Below, in pieces: positions 17,356 through 26,600 of a stretch of DNA of 64,000 nucleotides; position 1 is the first letter of the stretch; every line of letters starts with the position of its first letter. Origin of the DNA: Arthrobacter sp. C2 (GTDB lineage Bacteria > Actinomycetota > Actinomycetes > Actinomycetales > Micrococcaceae); NCBI GenBank assembly GCA_024207135.1, contig CP042428.1, forward strand, positions 2,232,001 to 2,296,000, given 5' to 3'. Made by a program: the position numbers and the translations under genes. The notes under the pieces are model-generated. The model was not told the DNA's origin, did not search any database, and worked only from the letters and a program-made list of their open reading frames with translations.

Positions 17356-18980
17356 GCGTGGTCGCCACCCGCTTCGCCGGAACCCGGTCGGTGCTCGTGG
17401 AGCTCTCCGACCTCGATTCGGTGCTGGCCCTTGACGCACTGCTGGGGGCCAGCCCGCTGCCCGGGCAACTCGATGTGCTGGCCGCGGCAAGCACCGTGTT
17501 CATCAAGGCCGACTCCTGGGCCAATGCGCGGAAGATCGCCGCCACCGTGCGCACCCTGGAGCTCGGTGCCGCCCCGGACAACGCCGGCACCGAGGTTCAA
17601 GTGCCCGTGCACTACGACGGGGAAGACCTCGCCGAGGTCGCCGAACTGACCGGGCTCAGCGTCGAGGGCGTCGTCAACGCCCATTCGCAGCAGCTGTGGC
17701 GGGCTGCCTTTGGCGGCTTCGCCCCGGGCTTCGCCTACCTGCTGGGCGAGAACCAGGTGCTGAACGTGCCGCGCCGTTCCACCCCGCGCAAGGTCGTGCC
17801 CTCCGGCGCCGTCGCGCTGGCCGGGGACTACTCGGCGGTGTACCCGCGCCGGTCCCCCGGCGGCTGGCAGCTGATCGGCCACACCGACGCCGTGCTCTGG
17901 GACCTGGACCGCGAAAATCCCGCGCTGATCCGCCCGCAGGACCGGGTGCGCTTCGTCCCGAGCCGCACCAGCCTGAGGCTGGCCCCCGCGCCGCGTCCCG
18001 CAGCCGTCCCCCGGACCGCGACCGCGACCGGCAACATGCTCGAGATCCTGGACCCCGGGCTGCAGTCCCTGGTCCAGGACCTGGGCCGCCCCGGCTACGG
18101 CGAGCTGGGCGTGTCGGCGGCGGGCGCCGCGGACACCGCCTCCGCCGCGCAGGCCAACCGGCTCGTGGGCAACCGCACCACCGAGGCCGTCATCGAGAAC
18201 CTGCTCGGTGCCATGAGCCTGCGCGCCCACGGGGACGCCGTCATTGCGGTCTCCGGCGCCACCGCCACCCTCCGTGTGGACCCGGTGGACGGGGACGAGT
18301 TCCATGGAGAGCGCGAAATCCCCATGGACACGCCCTTTGCGCTCCTCGACGGCGAGGTGCTGAGTCTGGACCCCGGGGGCAACGGGCTGCGCAGCTACCT
18401 GGCGGTGCGCGGCGGGATCGATGTGGCACCGGTGCTCGGCTCGCGCTCCACCGACTCGATGTCCGGCATCGGCCCGGCCCCGCTCACGCCGGGCACCCGG
18501 CTGCCGGTCGGCGCGATCCACGGGGCCCATGTGGTGGGCAACCCCGAGCCCTCCCCGCTGCCGGTTCCCGACGCCCAGGGCATCTACACGCTGCGCATCA
18601 GCGAGGGCCCCCGCGGGGACTGGTTCGGTGAAGCGGGCCTGGCCCGGCTCACCGGCCAGGCCTGGACGGTCTCGGCCGATTCCAACCGTGTCGGCGTCCG
18701 CCTGGCCCTGGGCCGGGACGCCGAACCGCTCCAGCGCATCCGCGAGGGCGAACTGGCCTCGGAGGGCGTCGCCGTCGGCGCCCTGCAGGTCCCGCCTTCC
18801 GGGCTGCCGGTGCTCTTTTTGGCAGACCACCCGGTCACCGGCGGCTACCCGGTCATCGCCGGGGTCGTCGCCGAGGACCTGCCCGCCGCGGCCCAGCTGC
18901 CGCCCGGGGCCAGAATCCGCTTTGAACTTGTCACTCCCACCCAGTCCGGCACTTCCACCGACGAAGGAACCCACGCATGA
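17352..18980 (+). CDS. PxpB-PxpC fusion (AHS1-AHS2 domains)
   Basis: A 542-residue fusion. Residues about 1-205 match PxpB/KipI (AHS1), with [11 protein letters not shown] near 115 and [17 protein letters not shown] near 150. Residues about 225-530 match PxpC/KipA (AHS2), starting [20 protein letters not shown]. The same two domains in this order form the carboxyltransferase half of urea carboxylase. The alanine/proline-rich linker (205-224) fits a fusion joint. Both ends overlap neighbours by ATGA, with pxpA before and the biotin carboxylase protein after. Role: either 5-oxoprolinase with PxpA, or the carboxyltransferase of a biotin enzyme, or both. Confidence 0.9.
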   Translation: MSVVATRFAGTRSVLVELSDLDSVLALDALLGASPLPGQLDVLAAASTVFIKADSWANARKIAATVRTLELGAAPDNAGTEVQVPVHYDGEDLAEVAELTGLSVEGVVNAHSQQLWRAAFGGFAPGFAYLLGENQVLNVPRRSTPRKVVPSGAVALAGDYSAVYPRRSPGGWQLIGHTDAVLWDLDRENPALIRPQDRVRFVPSRTSLRLAPAPRPAAVPRTATATGNMLEILDPGLQSLVQDLGRPGYGELGVSAAGAADTASAAQANRLVGNRTTEAVIENLLGAMSLRAHGDAVIAVSGATATLRVDPVDGDEFHGEREIPMDTPFALLDGEVLSLDPGGNGLRSYLAVRGGIDVAPVLGSRSTDSMSGIGPAPLTPGTRLPVGAIHGAHVVGNPEPSPLPVPDAQGIYTLRISEGPRGDWFGEAGLARLTGQAWTVSADSNRVGVRLALGRDAEPLQRIREGELASEGVAVGALQVPPSGLPVLFLADHPVTGGYPVIAGVVAEDLPAAAQLPPGARIRFELVTPTQSGTSTDEGTHA

Positions 18981-20719
18981 AAAAAGTACTGATCGCCAAC
19001 CGCGGGGAAATCGCCGTCCGCATTGCCCGCGCCTGTGCCGACGCATCCCTGGTTTCCGTGGCCGTCTACTCCGACCCGGACGCCGACGCGTTGCACGTGC
19101 GCCGCAGCGATGAGGCCTACGCGCTGAACGGGGCGGCCAGTTCCGAGACCTACCTGGACATCGACAAGATCCTTGACATTGCCGCCCGCTCGGGCGCCGA
19201 CGCGGTGCACCCGGGCTATGGCTTCCTGGCAGAGAACGCCGACTTCGCCCAGGCCGTCATGGACGCCGGGCTGACCTGGATCGGCCCGAGCCCCGATTCG
19301 ATCCGCGCACTGGGCAACAAGGTCACCGCCCGGGAGATCGCCGTGCGCGCCAACGCCCCGCTGGTGCCGGGCACCGACGGCCCGGTGGCATCGGGCGCCG
19401 AGGTCCGCGCCTTTGCCGAGGAATTCGGGCTGCCGGTGGCCATCAAGGCCGCCTTCGGCGGAGGCGGGCGCGGCATCAAGATCGTGCGCAACTTCGAGGA
19501 AATCGACGATGCCTTCGACTCCGCCGTGCGCGAGGCCATCGTGGCCTTCGGCCGCGGCGAGTGCTACGTGGAACGCTTCCTGGACAAGCCCCGCCACGTC
19601 GAGGCCCAGGTGCTGGCCGACACCCACGGCAATGTCGTGGTCGTCGGCACCCGCGACTGCTCGCTGCAGCGCCGCCACCAGAAGCTCGTCGAGGAGGCCC
19701 CCGCGCCGTTCCTGACCGATGAGCAGCGCGCCTCCATCCATTCCTCGGCCAAGGCCATCTGCCGCGAGGCCGGCTACCACGGCGCCGGAACCGTCGAGTA
19801 CCTGGTGGCCCCGGACGGGCTGATCTCCTTCCTGGAGGTCAACACCCGGCTGCAGGTCGAGCACCCGATCACCGAGGAAACCACGGGCGTGGACCTGGTG
19901 GCCGAGCAGTTCCGCATTGCCTCCGGCGATGCCCTGTCGATCACCGAGGATCCGGACCCCACGGGCCACTCCTTCGAGTTCCGGCTCAACGCCGAGGACC
20001 CTGCCCGCGGCTTCCTGCCGGGCCCCGGCCGCATCACCGCCTTCGAGGCGCCCACCGGCCCGGGCATCCGCGTCGATTCGGGCGTGCGCACCGGCTCGGT
20101 GATCCCCCCGCACTACGACTCGCTGATGGCCAAGCTGATCGTCACCGGCGCCACCCGCGCCCAGGCGCTGCGCCGTGCCAAGGTCGCCCTGGACGAGATG
20201 GTCATCGCCGGCGTTCCCTCGGTGCTGCCGTTCCACCGTGCGGTGGTGCGCAACGCCGATTTCGCCAACAACGAGCGCTACGGGGTCTACACCACCTGGA
20301 TCGAATCCGAGTTCGCCGACGAGCTGGCTTCCAGCCCCGAGATCGCCGCGGCGGAGCCGGGCTCGGCGCGCGAGACCCTGACCATCGAGGTGGACGGCAA
20401 GGCCATGAACATCGGCCTTCCGGCCTCGCTGGTGGACTCGATCCGCCACGGCGGCACCGGCGCCGCCGTCGACGCGGCAGCCGAGAACATCGCGGCGGCG
20501 GCCGACGAATCGACCTTGGCCGCCCCGATGAACGGAAACCTGGTCAAGTGGGTCGCCGAGGACGGCGCCGCCGTGGCCGAGGGCGACACCGTGGCGGTCC
20601 TCGAGGCCATGAAGATGGAATCGAACATCACCGCCCACCGAGCCGGCACGTTCGGCCGCGGAACCCAGGAACCGGGGACCGCGATCGCCCGCGGCGAAGC
20701 ACTCGGGAGCATCGCTTAA
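18977..20719 (+). CDS. Biotin carboxylase-BCCP fusion subunit
   Basis: A 580-residue protein with a full biotin carboxylase module (about 1-450) and a C-terminal biotinyl domain (about 510-580). ATP-grasp features are visible: [10 protein letters not shown], the glycine-rich [12 protein letters not shown] loop near 160, [11 protein letters not shown], and the catalytic [11 protein letters not shown] near 290. Biotin would be attached to Lys546 in EAMKMES. No carboxyltransferase domain is present in the protein or as an AccD-type gene nearby. The AHS1-AHS2 fusion directly upstream (ATGA overlap) can supply it, as in urea carboxylase. A general acyl-CoA carboxylase alpha chain misplaced here is the alternative. 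Confidence 0.9.
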   Translation: MKKVLIANRGEIAVRIARACADASLVSVAVYSDPDADALHVRRSDEAYALNGAASSETYLDIDKILDIAARSGADAVHPGYGFLAENADFAQAVMDAGLTWIGPSPDSIRALGNKVTAREIAVRANAPLVPGTDGPVASGAEVRAFAEEFGLPVAIKAAFGGGGRGIKIVRNFEEIDDAFDSAVREAIVAFGRGECYVERFLDKPRHVEAQVLADTHGNVVVVGTRDCSLQRRHQKLVEEAPAPFLTDEQRASIHSSAKAICREAGYHGAGTVEYLVAPDGLISFLEVNTRLQVEHPITEETTGVDLVAEQFRIASGDALSITEDPDPTGHSFEFRLNAEDPARGFLPGPGRITAFEAPTGPGIRVDSGVRTGSVIPPHYDSLMAKLIVTGATRAQALRRAKVALDEMVIAGVPSVLPFHRAVVRNADFANNERYGVYTTWIESEFADELASSPEIAAAEPGSARETLTIEVDGKAMNIGLPASLVDSIRHGGTGAAVDAAAENIAAAADESTLAAPMNGNLVKWVAEDGAAVAEGDTVAVLEAMKMESNITAHRAGTFGRGTQEPGTAIARGEALGSIA

Positions 20720-20760
20720 CGCTTGCCGTTTCCGCGGAAGGGTTCGATTAGATTGAGAGG

Positions 20761-21447
20761 ATGCCAGTGAACGCCTTGTTATCGTCCCTGCCCCTGGCCG
20801 AGGGGTCAACCCACGCGCACACCGGAGCGTGGGTAGCCGCGGTGCTGCGCTCACGGATCGCCGAGGGCCAGCTGCTGCCCGGCGCCAAGCTTTCCGAGCA
20901 GGCGCTTTCGGCCGCCATGGGGGTTTCGCGCAACACGCTGCGCGAGGCCTTCGCGGTGCTTGACCACGAGCTGGTCATCACCCGGATCCCCAACCGCGGC
21001 GTCTTCGTCTCCTCCCCCGGGCCCGAGGGCGTGCGGGAGATCTATGCGGTGCGCCGGATGATCGAGCCCGCCGCGGTGCTCTGGGGGCCGGATCTGGACG
21101 TCGCGGCCCTGGCAGCCATCATCGTGGACGCGCGTGCCGCGCTGGAGGAGGGAAACATCGCCAAGATGGCCGATGCCAACCAGTGCTTCCACGAGGAACT
21201 GGTCCGGGCCACCGGCAGCGTGCACCTGCAGGAACTCATGACCAAGGTCCTGGCGCAGATGCGCCTGGTCTTCCATGCCATGGGGGACGCCCCCGACTTC
21301 CACTCGCACTATGTGGAGCTGAACGCCGCACTGGTGGAACTGCTGCAATCCGGCAAGCGCGAGCAGGCAGCGGAGGAAATGCGCGGGTACCTGGATCGCG
21401 CGGAGGCCGAGTTGCTCTCGCATCTGGGCGACTCCGAAGGAAACTGA
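20761..21447 (+). CDS. GntR-family regulator with FCD domain
   Basis: A 228-residue FadR-subfamily GntR regulator. The N-terminal winged HTH (about 22-88) has the LRSRIAEGQLLPGAKLSEQ and MGVSRNTLREAFAVL patterns. The C-terminal FCD helical domain (about 97-220) would bind a carboxylate ligand through a metal; His residues near 142 and 182 are candidates. It follows the biotin carboxylase gene by 41 bases on the same strand and is the likely regulator of the pxp operon. GAGAGG abuts the ATG; the GTG two codons later (20767) has better spacing and may be the true start. Confidence 0.88.
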   Translation: MPVNALLSSLPLAEGSTHAHTGAWVAAVLRSRIAEGQLLPGAKLSEQALSAAMGVSRNTLREAFAVLDHELVITRIPNRGVFVSSPGPEGVREIYAVRRMIEPAAVLWGPDLDVAALAAIIVDARAALEEGNIAKMADANQCFHEELVRATGSVHLQELMTKVLAQMRLVFHAMGDAPDFHSHYVELNAALVELLQSGKREQAAEEMRGYLDRAEAELLSHLGDSEGN

Positions 21448-21466
21448 GCTTCCCCGCCGGGCAGGC

Positions 21467-22231
21467 CTACATGTTCATGGTGACCTTGGCGTCCTTGCGC
21501 AGCACCGCGACGTAGTCCTTGACCGCTGCGGCCTCCTTCTGGAGCTTGAGCTGCTGCTCGAGCTCGGGTTTCATCGTCTTGTAGCTCGGTGCCTTGGGCG
21601 CGTCCTTGTCGGTGGTCGCCTGCTTCTTGAACTGGTCGAGCACCACCTGGTACGCGGCCTTGGTTTCCTTCTCGGAGGGCCGGAAATCTCCCACTTCCTT
21701 GGAGATCAACCGCTCGACCTCGAGCTGGGTCTTCAACTGCGCGCGCACCGCGTCCTCGTTCAGGCCCTGGGCATCCATGGTCGCCAGGAATTCCTTGGTA
21801 TCCATGTCGTTGGACTTGGCCACGTCCCCCAATGCCGCGTCAAGGTCCTTGGAGGTGGCAAAGACCTTCTTCTTGGCCGCCTGCTGGATCAGCAGTTCGG
21901 TGTTCACCAAGCCTTCTGCCGTCTGCTTGCGCAATTGCTCTTGGTCGAGTTCCTCGCCGGAGAGCTGCGCCTGCTGCAAGACCTGGGCGAATTGACCTTC
22001 ATAGATCCGGGTGAAGTCGGCCTTGGTGATTTCCTCGCCGTTGACGGTGGCAACGATTTCGGGGACCCCGGCGAGGTCAGGGGTCGGGCTTGCGGCATCT
22101 GTCGGTGCCGCCTCGGCGGCCGCGCTGCTGGAGGCGGGGGCCGCTTCCGGTTCGGCCGTGGCACTGCACCCGGTCATGAACGACAACGAGGCAACAAGGG
22201 CCATGGAAAGAACCCACTTTTTCTGCAACAT
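21467..22231 (-). CDS. SurA N-terminal domain lipoprotein
   Basis: A 254-residue exported lipoprotein. The signal peptide ends in a lipobox (MTGC, Cys22). A low-complexity Ala/Ser/Glu linker precedes a SurA_N-type chaperone domain (about 55-200) starting near IVATVNGEEITKADF. The C-terminal part is helical and Lys-rich. The parvulin PPIase domain of full-length SurA/PrsA is not apparent, so chaperone activity is likelier than isomerase activity. It is convergent with the GntR gene and on the same strand as, but probably separate from, the ABC transporter genes. Confidence 0.82.
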   Translation of the reverse strand: MLQKKWVLSMALVASLSFMTGCSATAEPEAAPASSSAAAEAAPTDAASPTPDLAGVPEIVATVNGEEITKADFTRIYEGQFAQVLQQAQLSGEELDQEQLRKQTAEGLVNTELLIQQAAKKKVFATSKDLDAALGDVAKSNDMDTKEFLATMDAQGLNEDAVRAQLKTQLEVERLISKEVGDFRPSEKETKAAYQVVLDQFKKQATTDKDAPKAPSYKTMKPELEQQLKLQKEAAAVKDYVAVLRKDAKVTMNM

Positions 22232-22343
22232 AAACTCCCAGCATTTGGATCGATGCTTGGAACACTAACAGGCGAAACAGGGCGGCCGCTGGACGCCGGC
22301 GGGTGCAAGCGGCCGGAAGACCTGCACCCACGGGGCACCGCCG

Positions 22344-23153
22344 CTAGATCACGTTTTCCAGGAAGGCGCGGGTGCGTTCGTGGCTGGGGTTGCCAAGCAC
22401 CTCGGCAGGTGAACCGGATTCCACCACGACGCCGCCGTCCATGAACACCACCTCGTCGGCCACGTTGCGCGCGAACCCGATCTCGTGGGTCACCACAATC
22501 ATGGTCATGCCGCTGGCGGCCAGCTTCTGCATCACGTCCAGCACATCTCCCACCAGTTCCGGGTCAAGTGCGCTGGTCGGCTCGTCAAAGAGCATCAGTT
22601 TCGGTTCCATGGCCAGCGCCCGGGCAATGGCCACCCGTTGCTGCTGGCCGCCGGAGAGCTTGGCCGGGTGCAGGGTGGCCTTGTCTCCCAGCCCCACCTG
22701 TTCCAGCAGCTCGTGGGCCTGGGCGATGGCTTGCGCCTTGGGGATCCTCTTGATGCCGATGGGCGCGGCGATGATGTTTTCCAGTGCGGTCAGGTGCGGG
22801 AAGAGGTTGAAGCGCTGGAACACCATTCCGATGCCTCGGCGTTGCCGTGCGACCTCGCGCGGCTTCATCTCGTGGAGCTTGCCATTGCGCTGGGCGTAGC
22901 CGATGAGTTCGCCGTCGAAGTTGATCCTTCCGCCATCGATGCGTTCAAGGTGGTTGATGCAGCGCAGAAAAGTGGACTTTCCCGAGCCCGAAGGCCCAAG
23001 CAGGCACATGACTTGTCCGGCATCGACCTGCAGGTCGATGCCCTTGAGCACCTGGAGCTGGCCGTAGCTCTTGCGCACCCCCTGGGCCTGGACCAGCGGC
23101 AAGCGGTTCTCGTCGGTGCGGACCGGGGACGGGGATTCAAGGATTGAATTCAT
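22344..23153 (-). CDS. Polar amino acid ABC transporter ATPase
   Basis: A 269-residue ATP-binding subunit of the GlnQ/HisP class. It has Walker A GPSGSGKST near 54-62, the Q-loop in VFQRFNLFPHLTALEN, the signature LSGGQQQRVAIARAL, Walker B LMLFDEPTSALDPE and the H-switch THE. The ATG overlaps the permease stop by ATGA, so the two are translationally coupled. The N-terminal 18 residues precede the first strand and are variable. Last gene of the decarboxylase-transporter operon. Confidence 0.93.
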   Translation of the reverse strand: MNSILESPSPVRTDENRLPLVQAQGVRKSYGQLQVLKGIDLQVDAGQVMCLLGPSGSGKSTFLRCINHLERIDGGRINFDGELIGYAQRNGKLHEMKPREVARQRRGIGMVFQRFNLFPHLTALENIIAAPIGIKRIPKAQAIAQAHELLEQVGLGDKATLHPAKLSGGQQQRVAIARALAMEPKLMLFDEPTSALDPELVGDVLDVMQKLAASGMTMIVVTHEIGFARNVADEVVFMDGGVVVESGSPAEVLGNPSHERTRAFLENVI

Positions 23154-24121
23154 GATCTGTTTCCTTCCTGGCTGCGGCGTACGCGATGGGCAAGAGCCAC
23201 GGCCCGGCCGATGGGTGTGGGTCCCAGGGTGCGGCTGCCGCGGCCGTAGTGGCGTTCGAGGTAGTACTGCGGCACCGACAGGATGGAGGTCAGCGCCAGG
23301 TACCAGATGCTCACCACGATCAGCAGTTCCACCTGGTGAAGGTTCTGCGAGGAGATGCGCGCGGCCACCGTGTACAGCTCGGCCACGGCGATCAGTGAGA
23401 GCAGTGCGGTGTCCTTGAGCATGGAAATCGTCTCGTTGCCCATGGGCGGGATGATGACCCGCATGGCCTGCGGCAGTTCCACCTTGAACAAGGTGAACAG
23501 CGGGGTCATGCCCAGCGAGTAGCAGGCTTCCTTTTGTCCTTGGTCGACGGAGAGCATTCCGGCGCGCACGATCTCCGCGGTGTAGGCGGCCTGGTTGGTG
23601 GTCAGGGCGATCACGCCGGCCACGAAGGCCGGGATCAGTGCGTTGGTGTCCACGGTGAAGACCGTGAAGTCGGTGAAGGGAACCCCCAGTGACAGCTGCT
23701 TGTAGAGCAGTCCCAGGTAACCCCAGAACACGATCTGAACCAGCAGCGGCGTGCCGCGAAAAATCCAGACATACAGCCAGGCGACGGAGTTCAGCACCGG
23801 ATTGGCGGAGAGCCGCATCAGCGCCAGCACGATCCCCAGGATCGTGGACAACACCATGGTGATGATTGTCAGCGCCACGGTGAGCACCGCGCCGGCCACG
23901 ATCCGGTCGCTGAAGAGATACTTGGCGATCGTGGGGTGGTCGATGTTGGGATTCTGCCACAGCGAGGTTCCCACCCCGAGCAGGGCCAGCAGGATCAGGG
24001 ATGCCAGGACCCAGCGACCGGGGTGGCGCAGCGGGACGGCCACGATGTCGTGGGCACCGGGTTCCGCCGCCACGATGGCCCCGGGTGCGGGCCGCCGGTG
24101 CACGGTGCTATTTCCCGCCAT
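23150..24121 (-). CDS. Polar amino acid ABC transporter permease
   Basis: A 323-residue HisM/GlnP-type permease. A 35-residue cytoplasmic lead is followed by five or six spans. The start of the transport domain has the VALTIITMVLSTILGI pattern, RGTPLLVQI follows span 2, and the EAA loop reads QKEACYSLGMTPLFTLFKVELPQAMR. A single permease gene in the operon suggests a homodimer. It overlaps the ATPase gene by four bases, and its start lies inside the end of the binding-protein gene (14 bases). Confidence 0.92.
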   Translation of the reverse strand: MAGNSTVHRRPAPGAIVAAEPGAHDIVAVPLRHPGRWVLASLILLALLGVGTSLWQNPNIDHPTIAKYLFSDRIVAGAVLTVALTIITMVLSTILGIVLALMRLSANPVLNSVAWLYVWIFRGTPLLVQIVFWGYLGLLYKQLSLGVPFTDFTVFTVDTNALIPAFVAGVIALTTNQAAYTAEIVRAGMLSVDQGQKEACYSLGMTPLFTLFKVELPQAMRVIIPPMGNETISMLKDTALLSLIAVAELYTVAARISSQNLHQVELLIVVSIWYLALTSILSVPQYYLERHYGRGSRTLGPTPIGRAVALAHRVRRSQEGNRS

Positions 24122-25049
24122 TGTTCACACCGGCCTCGGTCACGGCGAAGTCGACCAGGTCGTACTTTTCCATGAGCTGGGCGTAGGTGCCGTCCTCGAC
24201 CAGCGATTGCAGTGCCAGGCGCAACGCCTCGGTGAGGTCCTTGTTTTCCTTCAGCAGGCCGATGCCGGTGTAGACCGGGTTGTAGCCGTTGGGGAATTCG
24301 GGGTCCTTGACCAGTTCGAAGAGCTTTCCGTCTCCCGCCGTGGCCGCGGCATAGGTGGCGACCGAGGCATCCACGACGTCGGCGACGGCCTTGCCCGAGC
24401 GCACGGCGGTTTGGGCATCAAGCTCGCTGGGCAGCTGCACCAGCTCGATCGGGGCCTTGCCGGCTTCCTGGCATTTCTTGGCGAAGGAGGCCAGGTACTC
24501 GCCCTGCACCGTCGCCTTCTGGACGGCAACCGGTTTGCCGCACAAGTCGATGATGGATCCGATCCCGTCGGGGTTGCCCGCGTTGACCAGGATCTTGAAT
24601 CCTGCGTGGAAATAGTCCACGAAATTCAACACCTTCTGGCGTTCGGCGGTGTCGTTCATCCCGGCGAAGATGATGTCGTTCTTCCCTGCCTGCAGGGACG
24701 GTATCGAGGAGTCGAAGGCCTGCTGCTGGAAGTTGAACTTGACCCCCAGCTTGCCGCCCATGGCCTGGGAGAGGTCGTAGTCAAGGCCGGTGGGGTTGTT
24801 GTTCTCGTCCAGCATTTCCATGGGCGGGTTGGGGATGTCGGCGGCCACGTTGATGGCCCCGGCATCCTTGTATTTTGCCGGCAGGGCCGCTGCGGCGGCT
24901 GCATCGACCTCGACGCTCACCTGCGGTGCCGGGGTTCCCGCGGTTACCGGGTCATCGACGGAGCAGCCGGTGAGGGCCAGCCCCAGGGCCAGGGTGGCGG
25001 CCGAAAGAGTGATCAGGCCGGGACGGTTCTTGTGCGATGTGGTGTTCAT
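24108..25049 (-). CDS. Amino acid ABC transporter substrate-binding lipoprotein
   Basis: A 313-residue family 3 solute-binding protein. The signal peptide ends in lipobox LTGC (Cys29). The mature part has the two-lobe periplasmic-binding fold: AINVAADIPNPPMEML at the start of lobe 1, GLDYDLSQAMGGKLG, and the hinge region around FKILVNAGNP. The ATG at 25049 starts the signal peptide cleanly. It follows the LysA-type decarboxylase by about 60 bases. The ligand is unknown; context favours a basic or diamino acid. Confidence 0.92.
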   Translation of the reverse strand: MNTTSHKNRPGLITLSAATLALGLALTGCSVDDPVTAGTPAPQVSVEVDAAAAAALPAKYKDAGAINVAADIPNPPMEMLDENNNPTGLDYDLSQAMGGKLGVKFNFQQQAFDSSIPSLQAGKNDIIFAGMNDTAERQKVLNFVDYFHAGFKILVNAGNPDGIGSIIDLCGKPVAVQKATVQGEYLASFAKKCQEAGKAPIELVQLPSELDAQTAVRSGKAVADVVDASVATYAAATAGDGKLFELVKDPEFPNGYNPVYTGIGLLKENKDLTEALRLALQSLVEDGTYAQLMEKYDLVDFAVTEAGVNNGGK

Positions 25050-25109
25050 GGCGGTGCGGTTTCCTTTGGGCGTGGGAGGCAAACAGGAATGCATGGGGGT
25101 GCGGATTGG

Positions 25110-26414
25110 TTACCAGCGGCGCAGCAGGGCCGGCTGTTGGGTGCGCAGCAGGTCCTCGTAGGTTTCCCTGGCGACCGCGAGCGTGGAGGAGCCGTCGGCG
25201 CAGAAGACGACCGGCGGCTTGCACGCTCCGTTGTAGTTGTTGGCCAGGGTGTAGGCGTAGGCGCCGGTGGCCGGCATGGCCACCAGGTCTCCGACCTGCG
25301 GGTCGGCCAGCAGCACGCCCGCGGACATGAGGTCGCCCGATTCGCACTGGCGCCCCACCACGTCGGCGATGACGGTGGGTTCGGCCCCGATCTTGGTGGC
25401 CATCACGGCCTCGTAGCGCTGGCCGGTCAGTGCGATGTCCATGTTGTCGGCCATGCCGCCATCGATGGCGACAAAGGTCTTGCCCGTGGTCTTGACCGTG
25501 TTGACCGAATACAGCGTGATGCCGGCGCGGGCCACGAGCGAGCGGCCTGGTTCGATGATGAGCTTCGCATCGGCGGGGAGCAGCCGGTCGGCCGCCTCGG
25601 TCAGGGCATCCAGGTAGGCCTCGACGCTGGGGGCGATCTCGTCATAGGTGTATTTCACGCCCAGTCCCCCACCCAGGTCGTAGGTGTCGAAGGTGCCGAA
25701 CTCGGCAACGGATTTCACGGCCTGCGCGAACGGCTCGGTTTCCAGCACCTGGGAGCCGATGTGGACGTGGATGCCCTCGAAGTGCAGCAGCGGGTGCTTG
25801 GCGATGCGTTCGATGGCGCGGGTAATATCCGCGGGGGGAAGCCCGAACTTCGAGTCGCTGCCGCCGGTGACCTGCGAGGCGTGGGTAGCCGGGGTGATGC
25901 CCGGGATCATGCGAAGCAGGACACGCTGTTCCCTGGTGGCCATGGCCTCGAGCCGGTCCAGGTCGTCGAAGTTGTCCACGATGATTGCCCGGATTCCCGC
26001 AGCCAGCGCCATCTGGATTTCCTGGTCGGACTTGGCATTGCCGTGCAGGTAGATGTTCGAGGGGCTGACCCCGGCGGTCAGCGCCATCATGAGCTCCCCG
26101 CCGCCGGCCACGTCGACGCTGAGGCCCTCGGCCTGGGCGATGGCGTACATGGCAACACACGGCAGGGACTTGGAGGCGAAAAGCACCTCGGAGTTCGGGC
26201 GCCGGGAGCCCAGGCCCTGGACGAAGCGGCGGATCTGCCGGCGCAGCCCGGTCTCGTCCATGATGTAGGCCGGGGTCCCGTACTGGCGGGCCAGTTCGCT
26301 GACCGATACCCCGCCAATGGACAGTTCCCCGGTGTCGGAGACGGTTGATTCTTCCGGAAGGATGTCCATCAACAAGTTGAGGTCGGGGTGCTGCAGCTGC
26401 TGGGTCACTGTCAT
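25110..26414 (-). CDS. lysA: Diaminopimelate decarboxylase family enzyme
   Basis: A 434-residue fold-III PLP decarboxylase. The PLP lysine is Lys82 in the FASKS motif; HVHIGSQ, the GGGLG phosphate loop, the EPGRS motif and the partner-subunit catalytic segment GRQCESGD are all present. These mark meso-diaminopimelate or closely related decarboxylases (lysine formation). It heads an operon with a complete amino acid importer and is divergent from a PucR-type regulator. That is unlike the usual argS-lysA-hom-thrC setting of actinobacterial lysine biosynthesis. It may therefore be a second, catabolic copy or act on another diamino acid. The symbol reflects family, not proven role. Confidence 0.85.
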   Translation of the reverse strand: MTVTQQLQHPDLNLLMDILPEESTVSDTGELSIGGVSVSELARQYGTPAYIMDETGLRRQIRRFVQGLGSRRPNSEVLFASKSLPCVAMYAIAQAEGLSVDVAGGGELMMALTAGVSPSNIYLHGNAKSDQEIQMALAAGIRAIIVDNFDDLDRLEAMATREQRVLLRMIPGITPATHASQVTGGSDSKFGLPPADITRAIERIAKHPLLHFEGIHVHIGSQVLETEPFAQAVKSVAEFGTFDTYDLGGGLGVKYTYDEIAPSVEAYLDALTEAADRLLPADAKLIIEPGRSLVARAGITLYSVNTVKTTGKTFVAIDGGMADNMDIALTGQRYEAVMATKIGAEPTVIADVVGRQCESGDLMSAGVLLADPQVGDLVAMPATGAYAYTLANNYNGACKPPVVFCADGSSTLAVARETYEDLLRTQQPALLRRW

Positions 26415-26533
26415 GGTGGTGTGCCGTGCTTTCTGGTGTTTCCGGCCGGCCCTTGCCTCGGCAAGATCCGGGAACGAATGTGATCTGCGTCAACTGTAGG
26501 ATTGGCAACGTCGAAAAAGTTCGTAGTGAAAAC

Positions 26534-26547
26534 CAAGCTTTAGCTTG
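26534..26547. promoter_or_regulatory. Palindrome in the divergent lysA/PucR promoter region
   Basis: CAAGCT-TT-AGCTTG is a perfect six-base-arm palindrome in the 186-base divergent gap, 54 bases before the proposed PucR-type start. It is a plausible operator for that regulator; nothing else in the gap is recognisable. Confidence 0.35.
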
Positions 26548-26600
26548 CATGTTTGTCCGATCCGCTAAAGACGCGGTCGGGACGAAAGGAATGGATCTCG

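Noticed and set aside
23751-26348. An 865-codon open frame on the plus strand
   Set aside because: It is antisense to the ABC transporter and lysA genes, has no recognisable motif, and shows shadow-type Gly/His/Val repeats.
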